A stretch of 64,000 nucleotides of DNA, from assembly GCF_002101675.1 (NCBI RefSeq), contig NZ_LQOY01000022.1, forward strand, positions 1-64,000. The letters run 5' to 3'. The position numbers and the translations under genes are program-made. Shown here in pieces: positions 1 through 7,070 of the stretch. Each line of letters opens with the position of its first letter. The first letter of the stretch is position 1. This stretch comes from Mycobacterium gordonae (GTDB lineage Bacteria; Actinomycetota; Actinomycetes; Mycobacteriales; Mycobacteriaceae). The notes under the pieces are model-generated. The model was given only the letters and a program-made list of their open reading frames with translations. It made no database searches and was not told the DNA's origin.

Positions 1-210
1 GGTGGCGGGAACGGGGGCAACGCCGGCGCCGGTCTGGGCAACAGCACCGGCAACGGCGGCAGCGGCAGCAGTGGCGGCAAGGGCGGAGACGGTGGCAGCG
101 GTCAGACCGGGCCCGGCGGCGCCGGCGACTCCGGTCTGGCCGGCAGCGCAAACCAGGGTCAATTGGGCGGCTCCGGCGGCCTGGGTGGTGGCGGTGGCGG
201 CGGCGGATAA
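1..210 (+). CDS. C-terminal tail of a glycine-rich (PE_PGRS-like) protein, cut by the left edge
   Basis: Frame 1 is open from the first base to a TAA at 208-210 and encodes about 69 residues dominated by GGN/GGS/GGAG steps, with Asn, Ser, Asp and Ala between the glycines, ending in a run of eight Gly. This is the composition of a PGRS domain, but the diagnostic PE domain lies outside the window, so another Gly-rich secreted protein is possible. The +2 frame of the same DNA is also open but gives an Ala/Pro/Val-rich product typical of an out-of-frame reading. Confidence 0.7.
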   Translation, partial: GGGNGGNAGAGLGNSTGNGGSGSSGGKGGDGGSGQTGPGGAGDSGLAGSANQGQLGGSGGLGGGGGGGG

Positions 211-521
211 TTCGCCGGTGGGTCCGGGAGCCGCCGGCGGCGGCGGTCTCGAGGCGACACCAAGCGGGTGTGTTAGGCGCTGTTCGCGTCCGGGGTCCTG
301 ACCAATCGCAACCAGGTTGTGCTTGGCCAGGCACCGGGTGGACTTCGACACCGACAACCCAGATCGTTGGTCAGGCACTGCCACAACGCCTATCACTGGA
401 AGCGGGGTTGGCGACGTTCATCCAAGATCGGTCCTAGCCCGAGGAGGTACACAGCCATGCCGTCGCAGCCGGGGCCTTCATGCCTGGCCAGCAGCCGGGT
501 GTGCCGCATGCTATCGAGGCG
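211..521. other. Intergenic stretch with one weak short ORF
   Basis: This 311-base gap lies between the tail of the glycine-rich gene and the convergent coiled-coil gene. The only gene-like signal is a GAGGAGG sequence at 441-447 followed by an ATG at 457 and a 22-codon frame ending at 525, which would overlap the end of the next gene by a few bases. The peptide resembles nothing I know. It may be a remnant of a lost gene. No clear terminator was seen. Confidence 0.4.
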
Positions 522-1940
522 CTAGGCCACCGCACCTGAATGCTGATCGCCCGCCGCGTCGGCCTGGGCGTCGGTGAGAGCAGACAGCGCGTCGGTCAAC
601 ACCCGCTGAATTCCGGAAGTGATTCCCGTACAGGAGGTTTCGATTTTTGTGGCGCTTTTCTGAATTGAACAGGCGGCCTTCTTCACCTCGTCGAGCGTAT
701 TGAGCTGCGCAATGGCTTGCGTGATCTTCTCTTCGGCGGTGGCGATCTGGTGTGCCCCCCTTCGTGTGGTCGCTGCTAGCGAAGCCGTGCGAAGAAGCAT
801 GACGACGGTGCGCACCAGTTCCGGATCGTCTGATCCCGGATCGAAGGCAAGCACGATACGACGGGGACCGAGCACCCTGATGGACCGGCCGCCGTTCTGC
901 TCGGCGGTCCGTACGAGGCCGAGCGCCGCCGCGGCAAGGCGATTGCGCTCGGCCTCGTCGAAATACGCGGTCCACCCCGCACGGGCCGAGTCCGTCATTT
1001 CGATCACTACGCGAGCCGCTCCGCCATCGATGGTCAGCAATGCGTCGCCCTTCTTCGAGCGGGGCACTGCGCCGACGATGGCACGGGTGTCCGTGAAATC
1101 GTCTCCGAGGCCGGTGGCGACCTCGGAAAGCACAGCGTTGACTTGATTCTCGAATGTGTCGCCCTTGATCGGCGTCACCTTGGCCAACGTGGCCTTGGCT
1201 TCCTGAACCTTCAGTGAGGTCAGCAATTCGTCAACCTTCAGGAGCACGTCGGCATGGTTCTTATCGATCTGCTCGGTGAGCTTCTGCTGGCGCGCATCGA
1301 GTTCCGCGGCGTGTTTGGCCATCGGCGAGGTGGGGTCGCTTGGGTCGAATTGCTTGGCGGCCTTGCTCAGCAGGTCGCTGGTGCCGGCCTTCACCTTGGC
1401 GTCGAGATCGGTACTGAACTTGTCGAGCACGGGCTGCAGTCGTTCCAGCAGTTCGGGGTTCTCGCCCGCAAAGATGCGTCGCACCTCGGTGGTGAGGTCA
1501 GTCTTGGCTGTGGAGACCGAGTCGGTGAACGCCTTACGGCTGGCGGCGTCGGCCTCGGTGATGGCCTTCTTGGCATCGTTGGCAGCCTTCGTCACGACTT
1601 CGGATGCCGACTTCACCGCTCGTTCGGTGATGTCTACCGCCTTGGCTGTCGAATCAGCCGCCTTGTCGCCGACCTCCCTCAGCATCTGCTCGAGGATGCG
1701 CGATTCCTGAGCTTGGCCGGTTGCGGATAGGGCGTGCGCGCCGATTTTGACGGCTTCGGTGACGAATTGGGACAGATCGGCTGCTGCGAGAGCGTCCGGG
1801 TCGTCCACTGCCGCACCGCGCCCGCCGGCCGTCCAGCGCTGCGCCTCGCGGGCAACATCCTTGTCCCGCACAGTGAGTCGTTCGATTTCGACGGCGGTCA
1901 GGGTGTTGTCGAAGTGGGCTTGGGGCTGCTCGTTTTGCAT
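522..1940 (-). CDS. Coiled-coil protein with a degenerate nuclease-like C-terminal domain
   Basis: The product has 472 residues. The start is ATG 1940, because GGAGGA sits six bases upstream. A longer frame to 2042 has no such site. Residues 60-260 are Ala/Lys/Glu/Asp-rich and heptad-like, as in a long coiled coil. Residues 255-390 look like a restriction-endonuclease-type fold: KGDTFE, then KGD at 297-299, then a hydrophobic strand ending E314-M-T316, then an ERNRLAAAALG helix. In active PD-(D/E)xK enzymes the last motif is E-x-K; here the Lys is Thr, so activity may be lost or altered. Two Cys near the C-terminus (424, 437) are unexplained. It is transcribed away from the restriction-modification genes across a short shared upstream region. 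RmuC or DUF2130 relatives are the nearest comparison; function unknown. Confidence 0.75.
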   Translation of the reverse strand: MQNEQPQAHFDNTLTAVEIERLTVRDKDVAREAQRWTAGGRGAAVDDPDALAAADLSQFVTEAVKIGAHALSATGQAQESRILEQMLREVGDKAADSTAKAVDITERAVKSASEVVTKAANDAKKAITEADAASRKAFTDSVSTAKTDLTTEVRRIFAGENPELLERLQPVLDKFSTDLDAKVKAGTSDLLSKAAKQFDPSDPTSPMAKHAAELDARQQKLTEQIDKNHADVLLKVDELLTSLKVQEAKATLAKVTPIKGDTFENQVNAVLSEVATGLGDDFTDTRAIVGAVPRSKKGDALLTIDGGAARVVIEMTDSARAGWTAYFDEAERNRLAAAALGLVRTAEQNGGRSIRVLGPRRIVLAFDPGSDDPELVRTVVMLLRTASLAATTRRGAHQIATAEEKITQAIAQLNTLDEVKKAACSIQKSATKIETSCTGITSGIQRVLTDALSALTDAQADAAGDQHSGAVA

Positions 1941-2108
1941 GGCTTCCTCCGAAGAGTTGTGCTGCGCGGGCTGCGGAAGCGGTGTCTCCGAAGAATCCCC
2001 CCTCGGGGGACCATTACCAAAACAATAATCTGATAAGTCCACTTATCAGCAACTATTCTGGGTTTGAGCGAGGGCCGGGGCTATCTTGGGTTGAGTCGAG
2101 AGGATGCC

Positions 2109-3980
2109 GTGATCACGCTGACGCTGCAGGACGTCGCTGACCTAGCTAAGGTACAGCGGCCCGTGGTCAGCGTGTGGCGAAAGCGCCCAATGGTTCGCGG
2201 TGTGTCGATACCGTTCCCGGCTCCGGTTGCGACCGTCGACGGCGTTGCGCGCTTCTCCCGTGACGATGTCGTGGATTGGCTGACCCGCACTGGTCGCGGC
2301 AACAACTCCGAACAAGACTACGACGCCCCCGCGGTTGCGGTACCCGATGACGCGGAGCTTGAAGATGTGGTCACGCTGCTGTGCTGGTACGTCCTGACGG
2401 GACAAGAGCTCACCGGTAGGGCGCACACCGAATTGGTTTTGTTGGCAGATGAGTTCGATCCCCAGGACAGCCTGCTGGCCAGAGAGATTCGCGAGCTGCG
2501 GGTGTCTAATGGGGTGCTCGCCTACGTCGACGACCTGGTCGAAGCGTCGCACGGCCCTGCCGACGCGCTGCAGCGTGTCGAGGCCGGACGACTCAAGCGT
2601 CGCGAGCAACTGCGCGGACTCACCGACGACGCGGTAAAACTGTTGCGCTGCATGGTTGAAGCCGCTGCTGTCTATCTCGACGACGAGCGGGTTGTGCTGC
2701 GGGTCGAGGGTTCGCCTGTCGCACTTGATGTGGCGGAGGCGTGCCAACTCGATGTCGTGTCGGTCGATCGAGCCCTCCGGCGCCGTGCGGTTATTCGGGG
2801 CATTCATGTCCGGGAAACCGCTGTCTCCAAGTGTGTTTCAGTTACGACCCTGGTCGGTCACGACATTGCGGACACCCTCGACGGCGTCGACGATGCCGTT
2901 CTGGAACTGCCGCCGGGGGACGTGGCGATTCTCATCGGCTCCGCCGCCGCGCTCTCCGATGAGCTTGCCGGGCCATTGCAGAACCGCCGCGCGGGGGCGC
3001 TCCGCGTGGGCAATCTTATTGCTGCGGTCCGACTCCCGCGGGGGCTATGGCGCGAGGCGCACCGACAGAGCTTGGCAGTGTGGTTCTGTGTCGGGGGTGC
3101 TCAGGCGCAACGACCCTGGGTTGCCGATCTCGGTGCCGTCGAACACATCGAGTTGACCGATGTCGCCGCCGACGTCGCCGGCGCGTTGGCGCAGACGGAC
3201 GATCGGGCATTCCGCTACGCACGGCGGACCCAGCTGTCGAGCGTGCTCGCCGGCGCGGCCGTGGTGCCCAGAGGGGTCCGGGCAGTGCGTCTACGCGGGC
3301 ATGATGAAGCAGAACATGTGGACCGAGTGCACCGGGCAACGTTGGTGACCACGACGCCGCTGCCTATGTTGGACGTGCTGGTCACGTCGGCGCCCGGGCG
3401 GATTCGACTGGCCCACCGCTCCTTGGACGAGCTGCAGTCCGGCAAGCGCCTGGTCCTCAAGAGGGGGCGGCGCATCGACGTCAGTCACGGATCACCGGAG
3501 GGAACGGTGCGGGTGCTGCCGGAGGAAGTGGTGGGGACGCTTGCACTCGATCCTCTTGGTGCGGAGGCGAAGTACCCGCGTGCTGAGCGCACCGAGCCAG
3601 GCGATGTGATCTTTGTGGAGAAGCCGCGGCCGCGGGCATGGGTGGACCGGGACGGTGGGGCGATGGTGGCGTGCCCGGCCCGCATCATCCGCTTGGCCGA
3701 ATCGGCGGAGGTCGGGCCGATGGTGCTCGCCGCACTCATCAACGAGACCGCTTATCCCGGAAGCGAATGGCAGACCTGGACGGTTCCGGTACTGCCACGC
3801 GCCGAAGCTGAGCGTCTCGAGGCCGCGCTGGCCGAGATTCATGAATACGAACAGCAGGCGAGCCGCCGGGTAGCCGGTGCGCGCGAGTTGACGACGGCGT
3901 TGATCAACGGGGTCGCCGCCGGTGCCCTGACGCTCGATGTGGAACAGAATGCGCCCCGGTTCACCCGGGCCAGGAGATAG
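2109..3980 (+). CDS. HTH protein resembling an N6-adenine methyltransferase without catalytic motifs, with an HsdS-like C-terminus
   Basis: The product has 623 residues from GTG 2109, which has GAGAGGA just upstream; a TTG start at 2064 lacks one. Residues 1-65 look like a helix-turn-helix (TLQDVADLAKVQRPVVSVWR). Residues about 265-330 match the part of N6-adenine methyltransferases that follows the NPPF motif (LPPGDVAILIG, then AAVRLPRGLW, then SLAVWF). I see neither the SAM-binding DPxCGSG motif nor an NPP(F/Y) motif anywhere. Residues about 430-620 resemble one half of a type I specificity subunit: GDVIF, an ARIIRL strand, VPVLPRAEAERLEAALAEI, then LTTALINGVAAGALTL. Fourteen bases separate it from hsdM, so the two are probably cotranscribed. 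Likely role: regulator or extra specificity factor; this is inference. Confidence 0.75.
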   Translation: MITLTLQDVADLAKVQRPVVSVWRKRPMVRGVSIPFPAPVATVDGVARFSRDDVVDWLTRTGRGNNSEQDYDAPAVAVPDDAELEDVVTLLCWYVLTGQELTGRAHTELVLLADEFDPQDSLLAREIRELRVSNGVLAYVDDLVEASHGPADALQRVEAGRLKRREQLRGLTDDAVKLLRCMVEAAAVYLDDERVVLRVEGSPVALDVAEACQLDVVSVDRALRRRAVIRGIHVRETAVSKCVSVTTLVGHDIADTLDGVDDAVLELPPGDVAILIGSAAALSDELAGPLQNRRAGALRVGNLIAAVRLPRGLWREAHRQSLAVWFCVGGAQAQRPWVADLGAVEHIELTDVAADVAGALAQTDDRAFRYARRTQLSSVLAGAAVVPRGVRAVRLRGHDEAEHVDRVHRATLVTTTPLPMLDVLVTSAPGRIRLAHRSLDELQSGKRLVLKRGRRIDVSHGSPEGTVRVLPEEVVGTLALDPLGAEAKYPRAERTEPGDVIFVEKPRPRAWVDRDGGAMVACPARIIRLAESAEVGPMVLAALINETAYPGSEWQTWTVPVLPRAEAERLEAALAEIHEYEQQASRRVAGARELTTALINGVAAGALTLDVEQNAPRFTRARR

Positions 3981-3994
3981 GAAGGACGCACGCG

Positions 3995-5620
3995 ATGCCG
4001 CCCCGGAGAAAGCAGGAGCCGCAAGCACCGTCGACTATGAAGGAGCTCAAGGACACGCTCTGGAAGGCCGCGGACAAGCTGCGCGGGTCACTGTCGGCCA
4101 ACCAATACAAGGACGTGATTCTCGGTCTGGTGTTCCTGAAATACGTCTCGGATTCGTTCGACGAGCGTCGTGAGGCGATTCGCGCCGAGCTGGCGGCCGA
4201 GGGCATGGACGACGCTCAGATCGAGGAACTGATCGACGATCCTGAGGAGTACCACGGTTACAACGTGTTCGTGGTGCCGCCGACCGCGCGATGGAAGTTC
4301 TTGGCGGAGAACGCCAAAGGCAAGCCCGCCATCGACGGCGATCACGGCAAGAACATCGGCCAGCTCATCGACGAGGCGATGGATGCCGTGATGAAGGCGA
4401 ATCCGACGCTGGGCGGCACGCTGCCGCGGTTGTACAACCGCGACAACATCGACCAGCGGCGCCTCGGCGAGTTGATCGACCTCTTCAACAGCGCCCGGTT
4501 CAGTCGGCAAGGGGAGCACAAAGCGCGCGATCTGATGGGGGAGGTCTACGAGTACTTCCTTGGGAATTTCGCTCGCGCGGAAGGCAAGCGGGGCGGCGAG
4601 TTCTTCACCCCGCCTAGCGTGGTCAAGGTGATTGTCGAGGTGCTGGAGCCTACCCAGGGGCGGGTATACGACCCGTGCTGCGGCTCAGGCGGCATGTTCG
4701 TGCAGACGGAAAAGTTCATTGCCGATCACAACGGCGATCCAAAGAACATCGTCATCTACGGCCAGGAGAGCATTGAGGAAACCTGGCGAATGGCCAAAAT
4801 GAACCTGGCGATCCACGGCATCGACCACACTGGGTTGAGCAGCCGCTGGGGAGACACATTCGCGCGCGATCAGCATGCCGACGTCCAGATGGACTACGTG
4901 ATGGCCAATCCGCCTTTCAACATCAAAGATTGGGCGCGCAACGAAGAAGATCCTCGGTGGCGGTTCGGAGTGCCGCCGGCCAACAACGCGAACTACGCCT
5001 GGATCCAGCACATCCTGTTCAAGCTTAAGCCCGGAGGCAAGGCCGGGGTGGTAATGGCCAACGGCTCGATGTCGTCGAACTCCAACGGGGAAGGTGATAT
5101 TCGCGCGCAGATCGTGGAAGCTGACCTGGTTTCCTGCATGATCGCGCTGCCGACCCAGCTGTTCCGTAGTACGGGAATTCCGGTGTGTCTGTGGTTCTTT
5201 GCCAAGGATAAGACCGCGGGGAAGCAGGGTTCGGTCGATCGATCTGGTCAGGTGCTATTCATCGATGCCCGCGAATTGGGCTATATGGTAGATCGGGCTG
5301 AACGGGCGCTCATTGATGACGACGTTGTGCGGATCGGTGACACCTACCATGCTTGGCGCGGGTCGTCGTCGGCTGCCGCCAAAGGTCTTGTTTACGAGGA
5401 TATTCCGGGATTCTGTAAGTCGGCGACATTGGCGGAGATCAAAGCTGCGGACTACGCGCTGACGCCTGGACGGTATGTCGGAGCGGCAGCGGTTGAGGAT
5501 GACGGTGAACCGATCGACGAGAAGATTGCGCGGTTGAAGGCGGAATTGCTTGCGGCGTTTGATGAGTCGGCACGGTTGGAGGCTGTGGTGCGGGAGCAGT
5601 TGGAGCGGATCGGTGGGTGA
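3995..5620 (+). CDS. hsdM: Type I restriction-modification system methyltransferase subunit HsdM
   Basis: This 541-residue protein methylates adenine in the target chosen by HsdS and is part of both the M2S methylase and the R2M2S nuclease. The N-terminal HsdM helical domain covers about 15-150. The SAM-binding motif DPCCGSGG begins at residue 226 and the catalytic NPPF is at 305-308, so the enzyme looks intact. ATG 3995 has GGAAGGA upstream. It is very like M. tuberculosis Rv2756c, including the VPPANNANYAWIQH segment. The stop overlaps the hsdS start, which fits translational coupling. Target sequence cannot be read from HsdM. Confidence 0.97.
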   Translation: MPPRRKQEPQAPSTMKELKDTLWKAADKLRGSLSANQYKDVILGLVFLKYVSDSFDERREAIRAELAAEGMDDAQIEELIDDPEEYHGYNVFVVPPTARWKFLAENAKGKPAIDGDHGKNIGQLIDEAMDAVMKANPTLGGTLPRLYNRDNIDQRRLGELIDLFNSARFSRQGEHKARDLMGEVYEYFLGNFARAEGKRGGEFFTPPSVVKVIVEVLEPTQGRVYDPCCGSGGMFVQTEKFIADHNGDPKNIVIYGQESIEETWRMAKMNLAIHGIDHTGLSSRWGDTFARDQHADVQMDYVMANPPFNIKDWARNEEDPRWRFGVPPANNANYAWIQHILFKLKPGGKAGVVMANGSMSSNSNGEGDIRAQIVEADLVSCMIALPTQLFRSTGIPVCLWFFAKDKTAGKQGSVDRSGQVLFIDARELGYMVDRAERALIDDDVVRIGDTYHAWRGSSSAAAKGLVYEDIPGFCKSATLAEIKAADYALTPGRYVGAAAVEDDGEPIDEKIARLKAELLAAFDESARLEAVVREQLERIGG

Positions 5621-6758
5621 GTGGGCAAAGCGCCGACTGGGAGACATCATAGAACTTCGGAGGGGCTTCGATCTCCCCGCGAGACTTCGAGTCCACGGTC
5701 CGTATCCCGTTCTATCGTCGGGCGTAACGGCTGGGTGGCACAGCGAAGGCCCCGTCAAAGGGCCAGGCTTTGTGGTGGGACGCGCTACTAACCTTGGTCA
5801 GCCGACGTGGAGCGACTGCAACTTTTGGCCACTCAACACCACGCTGTATGCCGCAGACTTCAAGGGCAATCATCCAAAGTTCCTGTTTCACTTATTTGAG
5901 GTGGTCGATCTCACGGGCTTTGATTCAGGCAGTGTCCAACCAATGCTGAATCGCAACTACATAGCTGACGTTGAGGTGCGGGTGCCGGACTTCGAGACAC
6001 AAAAGGCAATTGTGAAGGTGCTCGGAGCTCTCGATGACAAGATCGCCGCGAACGAGAGTGTAGCTAAAGCTGCTCTTGCCTTGGCTGATTCGCTATTCGA
6101 GCAGGCCCGCAGTTCCAGTGAGGAGCGGACGACAATAGGTGAGTTGGCTGAACAGAACATCATTGAATTCGGTGACGGCTACCGCACGAAGCGTTCCGAG
6201 CACGGCAAGCCTGGGCTGCGGATCCTGCGAGCCGGCGATGTCCGGGACTTTCAGTTACTGCCGACTGGGGGCGACTATGTGTCCGCTGATTACTCGCGAC
6301 AAATCGGCGGCAAGGCTTCCATGCCTGGCGACGTGGTTATGACGACGAAGGGGACGGTAGGCCGAGTTGCGGTCGTTGGTGCGCACACTGAACAGGTCGT
6401 GTACAGCCCGCAGATTTGCTACTTTCGAGTCAGGGATATTGCCAGCTTGGGCGTCGGCTGCCTGGCGGCGTGGTTCCGAAGCCCGGACTTGACGAGTCAG
6501 ACCGCGAGCCTGATGTACAAGAGCGACATGGCGCCGTACATCAATCTTCGCGACATCCGGTCGCTGTCCATGCCCGTCTTCGATCCGAGCGTGCAACATC
6601 GGCAATCTAAGCTTCAGAGTGGGTTGCTTGATCGATTTGACGCATGCTGCGTCGAGAACGAATCTCTCGCCCGCACCCGTGACGAACTCCTCCCACTCCT
6701 TATGTCTGGGAAGCTCTCGGTCAAGGCGGCCGAGACTGTCGCGTCAGAGGTGCTCTGA
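5613..6758 (+). CDS. hsdS: Type I restriction-modification specificity subunit HsdS
   Basis: The 381-residue product begins at GTG 5613, overlapping the end of hsdM by eight bases, with GGAG about eight bases upstream. It has the two-half layout of HsdS: target recognition domain 1 at about 1-125, a conserved spacer helix (QKAIVKVLGALDDKIAANE) at about 130-170, target recognition domain 2 at about 185-320, and a second helix at about 335-375 ending DELLPLLMSGKLSV. Full length with both recognition domains, it should specify a bipartite target. In M. tuberculosis the corresponding Rv2755c is only a fragment of about 90 residues. Confidence 0.93.
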   Translation: MGEWAKRRLGDIIELRRGFDLPARLRVHGPYPVLSSGVTAGWHSEGPVKGPGFVVGRATNLGQPTWSDCNFWPLNTTLYAADFKGNHPKFLFHLFEVVDLTGFDSGSVQPMLNRNYIADVEVRVPDFETQKAIVKVLGALDDKIAANESVAKAALALADSLFEQARSSSEERTTIGELAEQNIIEFGDGYRTKRSEHGKPGLRILRAGDVRDFQLLPTGGDYVSADYSRQIGGKASMPGDVVMTTKGTVGRVAVVGAHTEQVVYSPQICYFRVRDIASLGVGCLAAWFRSPDLTSQTASLMYKSDMAPYINLRDIRSLSMPVFDPSVQHRQSKLQSGLLDRFDACCVENESLARTRDELLPLLMSGKLSVKAAETVASEVL

Positions 6759-6931
6759 TGGAGGTCAGTCAGCCTCAGTTCTCAGTAGCCGGCAACTTCG
6801 ACAACGACTCAGACCGTGGCGGAGTGCTGTCTAAGCCGCGGAGCGGCAGTAGGCGAGGGCCATCAATGGCTGCCTGTAACGCGGGTCGAGAGTCGAGCTC
6901 GTCAGTTGTGCAAGCGGTCCTTGCACAATGA
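6758..6931 (+). CDS. Putative 57-residue ORF coupled to hsdS
   Basis: The ATG at 6758-6760 shares its A with the hsdS stop codon (TGATG), an arrangement that often couples translation in bacterial operons. The frame runs 57 codons and starts MEVSQPQFSVAGNFDNDSDR. No domain, membrane segment or signal peptide is visible, and the second half is Ser/Arg-rich with low complexity. It may be a real small protein or the eroded start of a longer gene once placed between hsdS and the AlbA_2 gene. Its last codons lie inside an inverted repeat. Confidence 0.35.
   Translation: MEVSQPQFSVAGNFDNDSDRGGVLSKPRSGSRRGPSMAACNAGRESSSSVVQAVLAQ
6906..6928. terminator. 9-bp inverted repeat after hsdS, possible end of the hsdM-hsdS transcript
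   Basis: TTGTGCAAG at 6906-6914 and CTTGCACAA at 6920-6928 are perfect inverted repeats around a five-base loop. No T-run follows, as is common for mycobacterial hairpin terminators. It could equally be a protein-binding site. Confidence 0.4.
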
Positions 6932-7001
6932 CGAGTAGGGGTAGATGCCCGCGTCGAGGTGCGTTAACTCGGGGTTTCGACGCCTTCCTGCGGTTGCTGA
7001 C

Positions 7002-7042
7002 ACACAACATAGTCAGTGTCAGAGACACTGACTATGTTGTGT
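7002..7042. repeat. Perfect 19-bp inverted repeat with 3-base spacer upstream of the AlbA_2 gene
   Basis: The arm ACACAACATAGTCAGTGTC (7002-7020) is repeated exactly as its reverse complement at 7024-7042, around AGA. The element is AT-richer than its surroundings and ends 28 bases before the ATG of the AlbA_2-type regulator. Its place and symmetry suggest an operator for that regulator or for another dimeric repressor. A very stable RNA hairpin in the leader is the alternative. Confidence 0.8.
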
Positions 7043-7070
7043 CTATGATGGGCTGCGAATCGAGGCTGCA

